Notes: generated by a model not told the origin, from the sequence alone. Shown: positions 53,593-63,590, counted from the first letter of the stretch. The stretch is DNA of 64,000 bases from Athripsodes cinereus (GCA_947579605.1 OX388320.1:1426001-1490000); one strand, 5' to 3'. Made by a program: numbers and translations.

Positions 53593-53870
53593 CAATTCAC
53601 ACAGATCGAATTAGTCCCAAACTAAAATATATATTTATTTATTTATTCATTCTTTGCTGTACATTGATTACAAATAATCACATAAAAGGTATACATTTTA
53701 ATTAAATACAATCAATATACAGAGGGCGAGTTTATCGCAAAGACGCGATCTCTTCCAACTTACCCAAAATATATAGGCACCTTGTATTATGGATACCAAC
53801 AGAACGAAGTATATAAAGACAATGCACTTAACACATACACATATAATACCCATACCCAGAGCATTGAAGA
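53593..53870 (-). repeat. SINE E interrupted by a family F insertion
   Basis: AATTCACACAGATCGAATTA then GTCCCAAACT (to 53622) and, after the insertion, CACCTTGTATTATGGATACC then AATGCACTTAACACATACAC. Together they make the 3' half of E on the minus strand. Confidence 0.75.
53634..53765 (-). mobile_element. Family F LINE tail with 10-bp TSD inside SINE E
   Basis: (TTTATTTA)n, TTCTTTGCTGTACATTGATT, CAATCAATATACAGAGGGCG and AGTTTATCGCAAAGACGCGA then TCTCTTCCAACTTACCC. AAAATATATA at 53624-53633 recurs at 53766-53775. This shows that F ends are mobilised as short 5'-truncated copies. Confidence 0.85.
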
Positions 53871-54054
53871 GAGATCCAACGCACCCCCGGATATTTCAGA
53901 AGTCATATACTCCTATTTATCCGCACATTCAAACCTAGATTGTCCATTGGACGGGTTTGAAGGAGCGACCGGCTAAAACCGCCATCGTGGGAATCTTTTG
54001 TTCTATCCTTTATTACTCTTGAATGCCAGACTCAGAAAAAATTGAATTTGATAA

Positions 54055-54105
54055 TTCTTCAATCTGCCCTGGCTGGATATTGAGCCCATGATCTAGTAGA
54101 TTGGA
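54055..54105 (-). repeat. SINE E head scrap
   Basis: CTGCCCTGGCTGGATATTGA then GCCCATGATCT is a decayed inverse of the E B-box region. Confidence 0.45.
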
Positions 54106-54596
54106 AAGAATAGAAGTTGGTTAGAAGCTGGTTATCTTTGATATTAAGATATTTAATATCAAAGATGAAGATCTTTTTGAATGGAGAATTCTTGAACGAT
54201 AACATCAGAGCATTAGAGATTTTGTTGGAAGAGGTTAATTAATTGACGCGAATGGAGAAAGTTTTTAGCACCCAGTGAATCCATGAGGAGAAATAAAAGG
54301 CTTTAGAAGAACACTACCATCGCCGGGTTGTAAAGATTAAGCACAAATTAAAATAAGATCTAATGCCATTAGCAAGTAGGTGTGTATTTCAAAAAGGTAA
54401 CAAGTGATAAATTAACTTTATGTAAATAAGTGAATTTTTATGTCAATAACGATTTATGACTTTTATTAGCTGTGTGAAACGAAATACTAAGACATTTTGA
54501 TTAATTAATACAATTCTACATAATATAAGTATACGATATATTATAATATGTAAATTATTTATTTTGTTCATTATGATTTTAATTAATATAACATTT
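54106..54596. other. One short palindrome, otherwise unassigned
   Basis: ATCTTTGATATTAA (54134-54147) and TTAATATCAAAGAT (54153-54166) form a perfect 14-nt hairpin with a GATAT loop. Nothing else recognised. Confidence 0.5.
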
Positions 54597-54630
54597 AATG
54601 ATGAAGCTTGCCACCCATACTTAATATATA
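54597..54630 (+). repeat. Family C scrap
   Basis: AATGATGAAGCTTGCCACCC then ATACTTAATAT resembles the C middle. Confidence 0.4.
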
Positions 54631-54794
54631 ATATTATTTTATGTAACTAGGTAGATATTCTGTACGAAAATCATTGTTTTCCATTTCTCCTACGAAATAA
54701 AAAAAACCTAATGTTTTTTCAACTATGTATAGTATTTATTATTATTAAGAGAGAAGTCTGACGTCTAACAAAAATATTGACAATCTCGTATATA

Positions 54795-54930
54795 AAAAAG
54801 TGATCACTTAAGTCAGCCTAGAGCCAATTCGTTAGCGTTGGGACACCTTTCTCACTTCTTCCGATTAGATTTTACACAATGTTGCATTGTGTAGACATGG
54901 TTCTCCAATCGAGGTTTCTGATTCGTATAT
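54795..54930 (-). repeat. Foldback family D arm
   Basis: AGTGATCACTTAAGTCAGCC, TAGAGCCAATTCGTTAGCGT, TGGGACACCTTTCTCACTTC, TTCCGATTAGATTTTACACA and ATGGTTCTCCAATCGAGGTT, the inverse of the D arm. Confidence 0.75.
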
Positions 54931-54966
54931 AATCGACTCTTACTAACCGACTGTTCTTCGTGGTAG

Positions 54967-55112
54967 TTCATCATACTACTGCTGGCATATTCCACAAGTG
55001 GGGTAACCAGCAGACTAGCTGCATATAATAAAAATTCAAGCTACCCTCTTTGTGCCTACACAAAAATAAGACATTTATAATGGGTGGCAAAACATATCGC
55101 TGAATTATGATA
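54967..55112 (-). repeat. Family C, minus copy
   Basis: TACTACTGCTGGCATATTCC, ACAAGTGGGGTAACCAGCAG, ACTAGCTGCATATAATAAAA and ATGGGTGGCAAAACATATCG then CTGAATTA. Confidence 0.75.
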
Positions 55113-55194
55113 GGACTTTTTTTTACCTTAAAATGATTAATAAAAATATTCAGATAATACCTTGTTGTGTTGACTGTTCAAGAAAATAAATAAA

Positions 55195-55910
55195 AAAAAA
55201 CCTAATCAGATATTATTTCGATTGGAGAACAGTGTTTACACAATGCAACATTATGCAAAGTCAAATCGGAAGAAGTGATAAAAGCATCTCAACGCTTACG
55301 AATTGGCTTTAAGTTGGCCTGAATGTCCATGGATCATCATCATCATCGCCCTCAACGCTCCTCTCGTGAGCACAGGGCAGAAACCAGCCTCCTCCATTCA
55401 GAGCGTCTCTGTGCCAATTGCGCCACCTCTTTCCACGACATTCCTTGCTCTCTAATATCATTGTCATAGGAGCGGTGTATTGTGAAAGAGGGACGCCCGG
55501 GCCTACGGAACCCCTGCGGACGGAAGAACAGTGCTCTTTTTGACCAACTATCATTGGGCATTCTCAAAACATGTCCCAGCCAGGACCATCGTCTCTCCTG
55601 TATTACGGAGATTACAGGTCTCTGCTGGGTGCGCCGGCGCATAGCATCATTTGTAACATGTTCATACCATTTGACATCCAAAATCCTTCTAAGACACTTG
55701 TTTTCAAAGCTTAGTATCTTCGGCTCTTGAGCCTTGGTTAAGTGCCAAGACTCACAGCCATAGAGAAGGATTGGGATGATGCACGCATTGAACAAGCGGC
55801 ATTTTGTCCTGATGCTGAGTCCAGACGCCGTCCATGGATAGCGTTCACCAATAATTCCACCTTTCTCACTGTCATGATATAAGATCCACCAATCGAGAAA
55901 CATTTAATGC
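55195..55910 (+). repeat. Foldback D arm split by an RTE insertion
   Basis: 55195-55334 holds CTAATCAGATATTATTTCGA, TTTACACAATGCAACATTAT, AACGCTTACGAATTGGCTTT and GTCCATGGAT. 55840-55910 continues with AGCGTTCACCAATAATTCCA, CTGTCATGATATAAGATCCA and CCAATCGAGAAACATTT. Removing the A insertion restores the D order. Confidence 0.75.
55335..55829 (-). pseudogene. RTE-like LINE (family A), longest copy, 10-bp TSD
   Basis: The minus frame is open throughout: GLSIRTKCRLFNACIIPILL, YGCESWHLTKAQEPKILSFE, NKCLRRILDVKWYEHVTNDA, RRWSWLGHVLRMPNDSW, GFRRPGRPSFTIHRSYDND, GMSWKEVAQLAQRRSEWRRL and VSALCSREER-stop, then (GAT)n. GWxxHVLRM- and GRP-type motifs place it after the RT domain. GTCCATGGAT at 55325-55334 recurs at 55830-55839. 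An open frame and perfect TSD point to a recent insertion. RT and endonuclease are absent. Confidence 0.9.
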
Positions 55911-55919
55911 AAACCATAG

Positions 55920-56029
55920 GTTTTATTTATTTATTTATTTCAACCAAACATATGCCAACAGGCCCAACATATACCTACATCTTAAAAAAAATACAACAAT
56001 ACAGGAAATAAAAAAAAAAATTCACAATA
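55920..56029 (-). repeat. LINE-like 3' tail
   Basis: TTTTATTTATTTATTTATTT then CAACCAAACATATGCCAACA and GGCCCAACATATACCTACAT. It looks like an inverted LINE 3' UTR with an (AAATA)n end, family not matched elsewhere in the window. Confidence 0.45.
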
Positions 56030-56095
56030 TTAAGTTGTGCAAACATTGTTTTCCAATTAAGATGTCTGACAGGTTTTTGTCATTTATGCACAAAA
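56030..56095 (-). repeat. Foldback D right arm end
   Basis: GCAAACATTGTTTTCCAATT, AAGATGTCTGACAGGTTTTT and GTCATTTATGCACAAA are the inverse of the D start. With 55195-55910 this restores a two-arm D element carrying two insertions. Confidence 0.55.
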
Positions 56096-56217
56096 ATAAA
56101 AAAAAAAAGAAACAAAACCAGTCAGAAAAACAATCAAAAATAGTAAATACCAGAATATTTATGAACAAAAGTTAACCCACAGAATTCCATACAAAACCTA
56201 GAACCCTGACTCATTTA

Positions 56218-56452
56218 CAAAAGTGAGGCAAAAAATCTATGAATTTTTGACAGAACGGTTGGCGAAAGCGTGTGGTGTTTCCTACATTTTATGAAGTATT
56301 TCTCGCATTTTTATAAAAATATATCAATTTTACATTTATAAAAACGTAATTGGACATTTTTTAAAGTTCTTGTCGACGTTTTAAGCGATTTAGCACACTT
56401 CTTTTCGCCAACCGATCTGTCAAAAGTGCCGAAAAATGGTGCCTCACTTTAT
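56218..56452. mobile_element. TIR MITE, 235 bp, TA target
   Basis: The left AAAGTGAGGCA (56219-56230) and TTTTTGACAGAACGGTTGGC then GAAA are mirrored by TTTCGCCAACCGATCTGTCA then AAAGTGCC and TGCCTCACTTTAT at the right. TA occurs at 56216-56217 and 56453-56454. Non-coding. Confidence 0.65.
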
Positions 56453-56454
56453 TA

Positions 56455-56938
56455 TAATGAAAATACATACGAGTACTCCATCTAGGTATTATATATAAAA
56501 ATCTATGAGTTAACCACAATTTTTAATAGAAACTGTACGTTGTGAAGGAAGGCAACTGCGTATCTTATGTTAAATGTTGCCCGTTCATTGGTATAACATG
56601 TGCGAGTTGTAACAAGACATAATATTATCATGAACTATGTAATATCATGAACTGTAATATAATGTAATGTAACCTGTCCTCACATAAGTGTGGGTAGGGT
56701 AGGCAAGTAGGTAGGTACTAGTGAGCACTATCTACTAACCTCAGTAACGGGTGAGATAAAAATTACCATCGAATTTTGTGATTTTTTACCTTCATGCGAT
56801 GCGACAAGAAAGTAATTTTTGATAGGCGTACCTACCTAACTATTTTTTCATGTAATTAAGATTATTAAATAAATACATTAATGTTGTATTATTTTTATTG
56901 CCGTTAGGCATTAAAGAAATTTAAATGAAAACAATAAG
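56455..56938. other. No recognisable feature
   Basis: AT-rich, with GTAGGTAGGTAC-type strings near 56690-56720. Confidence 0.4.
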
Positions 56939-56939
56939 T

Positions 56940-57125
56940 ATTGTTCCGTGGAGTACCCGGCTAAATATTGGTCTCCCACATAGTTCCGTAAGTTTTAGAG
57001 TGTACCATAAAAAGCAGGTGTTCGAAAAAAAAATAAAGACATTTTACTCTTTACTCAAATTCAGCGATGAGGTTTGGCCAGCCATACTGAATGTCTTAAT
57101 TTTTGTTGGTTGATACTGAATGACT
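56940..57125 (+). repeat. Family C, 5' two-thirds
   Basis: TTGTTCCGTGGAGTACCCGG, CTAAATATTGGTCTCCCACA, AGCAGGTGTTCGAAAAAAAA and TCAGCGATGAGGTTTGGCCA then CTGAATGTCTTAATTTTTGT. The 3' end is missing. Lies about 600 bp upstream of the host gene promoter. Confidence 0.75.
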
Positions 57126-57665
57126 ACACTTTTGAAATATATAAGAAAATATTTAGGAAATATTTATTTATTTTATTTTATTAATAAATAATACAAACAA
57201 ACAGCTATTACAGATTATAAAGTATAACTTAAATATTGTAAAGTTTACAAGCCAGTGAAGTTTGTTAAATTATTTTTCGTCATATTATCAACACTATGTT
57301 CCAACACAAAAGGAAAACACAAAGTAATAAAATTAAAATACATTCGATGAGAAAATCCATGCACCAATCGTGGCAAAAACAATGAAGGCAAAAATAAAAA
57401 CATTCGGTCAAGAAATGAATACGCCATTGCAGTCAACTTTATATTTCACCAGGTCAACTTTAATAAAGTTTTATTGATGTCGTACCTGTTTTTATGAGCC
57501 ACCCGTTAAAACAGGTGATAGTAGTAATGTAAGAATAAGCAGTTACTTGGACATTAAAATCAGTTCACTTTTTTATTCATATCACCATCCATATAATATT
57601 ATGATACATTTATTATAATACTACACACACATATCACATCGGCTCTGCAAAAGATGTATTTAGCG
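57126..57665. other. Upstream region of the host gene
   Basis: A TTTATTTTATTTTATTAATAA tract at 57166-57188 could be an inverted LINE tail. The last 300 bp before the TATA box contain no assigned repeat and may hold the proximal promoter. Confidence 0.4.
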
Positions 57666-57669
57666 AAAG

Positions 57670-57677
57670 TATATAAG
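57670..57677 (+). promoter_or_regulatory. TATA box of the secreted-protein gene
   Basis: TATATAAG starts 32 bases before the initiator A at 57702. The spacing matches a standard RNA polymerase II core promoter. Confidence 0.65.
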
Positions 57678-57699
57678 TGTTCGACAACATGCTCCGGTT

Positions 57700-57706
57700 T
57701 CACTCT
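57700..57706 (+). promoter_or_regulatory. Initiator (predicted transcription start 57702)
   Basis: TCACTCT fits the YYANWYY initiator with A at 57702. A second option is TCATTCAG at 57706-57713. No upstream ATG lies between here and the start codon at 57934. Confidence 0.55.
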
Positions 57707-57933
57707 CATTCAGACAACAGACGGATTCAACTGGTTGGAAGATAAATAAATAAATAAACATCATTGTGTCAAAATATTACTTAAAATTTAATAGTTTTTT
57801 TTTTAATTTGTGTTTTTTATCTGCTCTTTGCAAAGGAAGACTAGAACTTGTTTCTTAATTGGTGGTGTTTTGTGACAACTGTTTTTGTTGACTGTCTGGT
57901 TCAAGTGTCTTGTTACCCTTTTGAATTAAGCAA

Positions 57934-60900
57934 AATGAGATTAGCAGTAAGTGCAATATACTTTCTTATATATTTTTTCTTTATTTTATTTAAAGTTTTC
58001 TTAGTTTGTGTTTTTAAATATTAAGTTTTCTAACAAATTATAGATATTAGATAAGTAATTTTTTTAAAGCTTCAAACGTGAGTTTCAAAATATATCTAAT
58101 CAACGATCTACATACTAACAAGGTTATTCTTTGAAATGTTTTGAATGTTACATTTTAATTGTTCAACTGGATTCGGACACAATGTGCAGATGACAAAATG
58201 AATCAGACATATCGATTGGTGAACCAAGTTTATAAAATGTAACATAGTACAAACTCTAATCAGAAGTAGTGAAAAAGGTGTCCCAATGCTTACCAATTGG
58301 CTCTAGGCTGACTTAAGTGATCGCTTTCGGTGTCCGTGGACAAAGTTTACCAATTCCGTTATTGTCACTGTCACGGTATAAGATCCACCAATCGAGAAAC
58401 ATTTGATGATTTTGTATAATGTAACATTGGTTCTCCGACTGGTTTTATTGATCTTTGAGTTAAAAGCTCTGGTACCGACACTTATGTATGCAAGCGAAAC
58501 TTGGACGTGATTGAAAAAGGATGAGAGTGGAATAAATGCTGTGGAGATGCGTTCACTGAGAAGAATGGTTGGTAAAACGTTGCGAGATAGAGTGAAGAAT
58601 GAGGATATCAGGAGAATGAGCGGATGTGAGAGGAGTGTTGTGGACAGAATGCGTGTAAACAAGTTGAGATGATTTGGACATGTTGAGCGAATGCAAGATG
58701 AAAGAATGACGAAGAGGATGTATTTATCTGAAAGAAGGGGTATGAGGAAGCGTGGACGTCCAAGAACCACGTGGCTTGATCACGTGGACAAAATTCTTAA
58801 GGACGGACGCGTGCTGAGTAAGAGAAATCGGCGTGCATGTATGAGAAACTGGATGAATGTAGAGGAAGCGAAAGAAGTATGTAAGGATAGATCTATATGG
58901 CGTTCCGTTCTCTCTGCCTACCCCCTCCCCCTGGGACATGGCGTGAGGGTATAGTATAGTAAAAGCTAGTTAAAACACATATAAAAGCATGTTTTTACTT
59001 TTTAAACAGAAAATTTTCTCTATAATTCTAAAATTAGGCATACAGGATAGGTTTCATGAAAATAAAAAAAAGGTATTCGTTATTGTATCGCAAAATCTAG
59101 ACACTCAAAATTTTACAGATAGGAATAGGAGATATATAATATTCCAGGAAATACCTATATAAAATTTCCACAAGATTTAAAATACTTATCTACCTATGTG
59201 TTATTTATCTTTGAGGTAGTGTGTTTGATTCCTGGCTGAGTCGTGAAGTTCAATTTGTAAACTTTGCTTCCAAGGTTTGGATAAAATCATCTCAAGAGAA
59301 CTAAGACAGTACTGGTTATCTGTAAGAAATTACAAAAGTTTCAAAATCACCAGCTAAACAGATATCTTTGTAAATATAAAAAATATAAAATAACTTTACA
59401 ACATGTAAAAATCTCTATATGATAATGTCTAGGGGATTTATTTTCTAGTAGTTGGTTGTAAAATGAACATAGTTCCTTTACTGTTATTATTATTAATATA
59501 AGTTTACTTGTAAGTAAAGAAATACATACAAAGAGGTGAATTGCTCCGCTTGCTTTGTGGCAGAGATTTTTTGCTTGAATATTATATTGCAAACGGGAAT
59601 ACCTCCGCGGATCTCTATGCAGACAATATTGTACATAAAAGCTATCTAGGTACCTACAATATTTATCTAGCTTCTATAAGAACGAAAGCTTTGAGCAAGT
59701 CACAGTGTTAAATTTTTTTAACATTTTTTTTTATTTGTAATCGCTTTTTATCTTTTTAAAATTTAGGTAATGAAAAATAAAAAAACGAAACACTGTATAA
59801 CTTTCACTAATAAATATATTAGAATAGAATAGAATAGAAATTCTTTTATTGCGCATAAATACAAAATATCAACATACATATTTTCTTAACATGGTTACAA
59901 TTAAGTTGCAGCAGCCTCACTAGGTTAACCTGTATCGAGGCGTGCTGCGAATAAAAATAATAAACAATATACAATCAACAAACTATCATTATATCAAAAA
60001 AAAATCACAATGAACAAATAATAAATAAATTAATTAAAAATGAAAAAATGTCAATGAGTCAATAATTAAACGCAAACACAATAAAGTAAACAAATGAATA
60101 TTTGGAAAATGATGGAAAATTAAATGAATAAAAAAAAATAATATAACAATGAACAAATAAATAAATAAATAAACAAATAAATAAATAATCAAATAAATTA
60201 ATTGACTAACTACCTAAATAAAAATGAAAATATGCAAATGATTCAATAATTAAACGCATGCAAAATAAGGTGAAAAAATGAATATATGGAATATTAAACA
60301 AACAGATTAATCAATGAATACAAGAATAAACAGATGAACAAGATAAAAATTAAAGAAAATAAAACAATATAATAAAACAATAAAATAAAGTAACAAAATA
60401 AAATAAAATAATGAAATATAAATCATCAAATATGTAAGACAACGAATCAATGACTTCCAGATAAAACCAAGTCAAATGAAATAAAACAAGTCAATACATG
60501 ATTGTCTGTAAAAATTAAGAATCAAAAATTAAATACAATATCAATCAATAAAATTAGGAATGAATAAACGAATAACCAATATTGCTTAGAAGCTTTTCGG
60601 ACATACGTCCATTTTCAGTAATAAATATCTATTTAATAAAACACAAATTAAAATCATTGCTTTTATCTTTAAAATCACGAGGTTTGCTACAAAAGACCCC
60701 CCTAGATTGTGATCTGACTGTACATTATAAAGATTAGCATGTTGTCATCTCATTTGCGCAGACAATTAATATACGTAGTTAGCTTTCGAAAGCTTCTTTG
60801 AACTTAGTGTCCAATAAACTTAAGAACTCTAAAAACACAATAATACTGTCAACAGTTATTTTTCAACCATTGAATTCATTAATTCATTCTTTCTGTTTCA

Positions 60901-63455
60901 AAATTCTCAACATAAACTCATCCTTTTAGATGGATGGGATCATCAAATGTAACCTTAAAATCCCGAAAAGTCAAAATAATGAAATATTGTACCATTTATA
61001 ATCGAAAATGACTCATGAAGTGACATTGTCTACGAATAATTCTGTGTAAAAACAAAAATAAAAATTAATATAAATTTGGTGTATCTTGTTCACAAAAAGG
61101 GTTTAAAAGTTAAAAGTTTTTACTCAAAATCATAATTATTATTATACCATCACAGTATTTTCCACAAGTGGGATAGCCAGCAGGTTAGCTGCTTGTAAAA
61201 AACATGCAAGCTGTCCTTTCCGTGCCAACAAAAATAAGATATTCAGAATGCGTTTCAAACCTAATGGCTAAATTAAAGGTGTGAAATGTCTTAGTGTAGG
61301 TACGTGATATTTTATTAATAAATGTATTTTACCAGACACTCGATACCTTACAAAAAAATTGGAGATATATTTTTCGCTGAGGGGTTCCACGGACGATAAA
61401 TACCCGATATTATTTTCATGAAATGTTATTGCTCTTTATACTCTGCCATTCCGCGTCTTATTCGTATTTTGTCGTAAGTTCCTTAAAATAATAATGCAAA
61501 GGAGAAAAGACTTGACTTTTATACAAAAAGGACACGTTATCCTTTAAGAAGGAAACCTTAAAAGTTCATAAGATGAAAGACTGTAGGAAGAAAATGTTAA
61601 CAGACCTTACAATAGAAACGCCGTTATATTATCTACGACACAAGAGCATTTTGTATCATTCCAGCTCATTGGAAACCTTTCCGTAGAGAAATTTGATATC
61701 TTTTGCTACAGTTGTTTCTGGGAAATTGAAAGCTGTTACTAGCACTAAGCCATCACATAAGTGAGGATGCCAGTAGATCAGCTGGATATAATCAACATAC
61801 ACGCTATTCTCTCCGTGCACAACAATAAATTTAGATATTCAGGATTGAAGGCAAACTCATCGCTGAATTTAAGACGTGCACTGTTTTTATTTTTGGGAAC
61901 ATCCGCCTTTTACAGGACACGCGAAAACTGACGGCAAAGAGTAGGAGACCAATTCCATGCCGGGTGCTCCACGGATTTATATGAAAAACGATAGTTTATT
62001 TTGATATTATTTAGTCTTAGAAAAATCATTGTTTTGTATAAAAGTTTTGGAAACTTATATTATAGGTACCCTCACGCCATATCCCAAGTAGTGTTTTTCT
62101 ATACTTTTTTCGCATTTTTTACATTTATGCAATTTCGCGTACATGTCCACCACTTTTCTTACTCAACACGTAGTTCTCGGATTTGCTCGTTTTCTTCTAT
62201 CCCGTCTTTCAGATATAAATACTCTTTTTGTCATCCTTTCTTCATTTGCTCTAAATGTCCAAACCGTCACAGCTGATTAGCACGCTTTCATCCATAACAA
62301 TCCTCTCAAATCTGCTCAATCGGCTAATATCCTTCCTTATTCCTCTCTCACGTAACGTTTAAAACAAAATATTAATGAAATTGCAATACATCTATTCATT
62401 TGTTATTGATTTATTAATTTGTTGATGTGATTATTTTTTTATTTTTTTTGTAAGATATATTAATCCTTGTTGATTGTATGTTTTTTTTTGGAGTATTTTT
62501 AAAATATTTTTTACGCAGCTCGCCTCGATACAGGGCAACCTAGTGAGGCTGCTGCAACTTAATTGTAGCCAATTGATGATATATTTTCTCAACGTTTGTA
62601 CATTGATATTGATTGAATAAAGTATTTATTATTTTAACATTATACATTTGGGAAAGATTTGCCAATTTACCTGACTCAAAAAGAAACGAAATAATTATGT
62701 TTAATATTAAATTTTAATTATTTTAAAAAGAAAATATTTTTTAACGAACGTTTAGAATGAGGATTATTTACTTTAAAAAGAAAACTAATTCAAGTTTTAC
62801 GTAGGCCTAAAATAATAAATGTTTTGTTAATCATATTATGTAAAACTTAAAATTCGTAGACTTTAATAAAACTAAAACATTTCAATTCGTAGAGAAATTA
62901 ATTTCGTATGTCGTAACTATAACATTTAATTATTTACTTTTTACATTTTCCCAATGGTATTATTCTATGGTATTATATGTTGCCTTAAAGTTTATAATTA
63001 ATAAAGTAGCTTTTGTACTGAACAATATTTAAACTTTTGAACGTAAGCTTCTTATATATTTATTTAATTTTCCGAATCGCGTTGTACTTTAACACAAGTT
63101 TTTAAATTCATTTAACATTTATTGTAAACCTATTACTCTAGTCGTTCACACAATTTTACACTAAAAATTCAAAGATGAAACGTGCTACCTTTTCTGAAAT
63201 TGTTTACAAAGATAAAACTATTTATGTTATTCTTGTTTTAATTTCCAGATTTCTTCACTTTTGATCATCGCCTTACTTGCGCAAGGACATGCGTACCAAT
63301 TCGACTCTAAGAAATTGGATCAAAAGATTGAAGAATCAGCTAGTTCTGAAGATAAGAAGAATGACAAAAGAGGAGCGACTGTTGAAATCCAGGCATCAGA
63401 ATCTGCATACATAACCCCAGCACCATCTGTTCAACGTAAGGATATCCAGAAATAA
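57934..63455 (+). CDS. Small secreted protein, 72 aa, two coding exons
   Basis: Exon 1 codes MRLA (57934-57945, start context CAAAATGAG). Exon 2 (63249-63455, phase 0) begins ISSLLIIALLAQGHA and ends DIQK-stop. Residues 1-19 form a clear signal peptide with a hydrophobic core (ISSLLIIALLA) and likely cleavage at GHA|YQ. The mature part is hydrophilic and Lys/Glu/Ser-rich, with dibasic KR at 44-45 and RK at 67-68 bracketing a 21-residue segment that starts GATVEIQ and ends PAPSVQ. An intron after about four codons of the signal peptide is common in insect cuticle-protein genes, but no chitin-binding RR motif is present. I do not recognise the family; peptide precursor and cuticle-related protein are both possible. 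A donor-like C|GTAAGG at 63436 leaves room for an alternative longer form. Confidence 0.7.
58150..58975 (+). repeat. Foldback D in the intron, carrying a nested LINE B
   Basis: Starts ACTGGATTCGGACACAATGT, GACAAAATGAATCAGACATA, then CAATGCTTACCAATTGGCTC, GGTGTCCGTGGACAAAGTTT, and CACTGTCACGGTATAAGATC. The inverted arm (AATGTAACATTGGTTCTCCG, about 58419-58440) follows, then LINE B. Confidence 0.75.
58469..58959 (+). pseudogene. LINE B ORF2 C-terminus in the intron, 8-bp TSD
   Basis: Same truncation class and length as 25511-26001: ETWT then stop, LKKDESGINAVEMRSLRRMV, FGHVERMQDERMTKRMYL, RKRGRPRTTWLDHVDKIL, RACMRNWMNVEEAKEVCKDR. In-frame TGA codons replace the Trp of WTWLKK and of LRWFGH, and the tail has an indel (CCCCTCCCCCTGGGA). 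TAAAAGCT at 58461-58468 recurs at 58960-58967. The tail is GTATAGTATAG. Confidence 0.9.
58976..59820. other. Intron sequence, one SINE-like scrap
   Basis: GTGTGTTTGATTCCTGGCTG near 59219-59238 resembles a pol III B box and may be an old SINE head. The remainder is AT-rich. Confidence 0.35.
59823..59955 (-). repeat. LINE 3' tail, family S
   Basis: (AGAAT)n, TTCTTTTATTGCGCATAAAT, TGGTTACAATTAAGTTGCAG, CAGCCTCACTAGGTTAACCT and GTATCGAGGCGTGCTGCG. It is the inverse of 62515-62640. Confidence 0.75.
59956..61132. other. A-rich intron sequence with microsatellites
   Basis: 60000-60560 is dominated by AAATAAAT/AACAAATAA repeats and is very A-rich on the + strand. No gene. Confidence 0.5.
61133..61300 (-). 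repeat. Family C, minus copy in the intron
   Basis: TTATTATACCATCACAGTAT, TCCACAAGTGGGATAGCCAG, CAGGTTAGCTGCTTGTAAAA, AACATGCAAGCTGTCCTTTC and ATTCAGAATGCGTTTCAAAC. Confidence 0.75.
61301..61743. other. Intron sequence, no feature
   Basis: AT-rich, nothing recognised. Confidence 0.4.
61744..61980 (-). repeat. Family C, full-length minus copy in the intron
   Basis: TAAGCCATCACATAAGTGAG through ATTCAGGATTGAAGGCAAAC, CGCCTTTTACAGGACACGCG and AGGAGACCAATTCCATGCCG to GGGTGCTCCACGGATTTATA. It shows the clearest C 5' head (minus-strand CCGTGGAGCACCCGGCATGG). Confidence 0.8.
62067..62360 (-). pseudogene. Old LINE B copy with deletions, in the intron
   Basis: TACCCTCACGCCATATCCCA is the B tail. CTTACTCAACACGTAGTTCT, TATCCCGTCTTTCAGATATA, AATGTCCAAACCGTCACAGC and CTCAATCGGCTAATATCCTT then TCACGTAACGTTT follow the B order with internal deletions and many substitutions. 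The 91-codon + ORF here is a shadow. Confidence 0.75.
62515..62640 (+). repeat. LINE 3' tail, family S
   Basis: CAGCTCGCCTCGATACAGGG, CAACCTAGTGAGGCTGCTGC, AACTTAATTGTAGCC, ACATTGATATTGATTGAATA then AAGTATTTATTATTT. Opposite orientation to the copy at 59823 within the same intron. Confidence 0.75.
62641..63248 (+). other. 3' end of the intron
   Basis: AT-rich without recognised repeats. It ends in a pyrimidine-containing tract (TTATTCTTGTTTTAATTTCCAG) used as the acceptor of exon 2. Confidence 0.5.
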
Positions 63456-63590
63456 GATATTTTTTACAGAATCTATTTAATTGTTGAAGCGTGTCTGTGT
63501 TCACACTGTGAAAATTCATATTTAATAATTTATAAATAATCAAAACATATAATCATATATTTATTTAATGAGTTAAAACGTTAGAGTTTA

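Noticed and set aside
58303..58770. 155-codon minus ORF
   Set aside because: Antisense shadow of LINE B plus D sequence. The sense strand carries the conserved ORF2 motifs.
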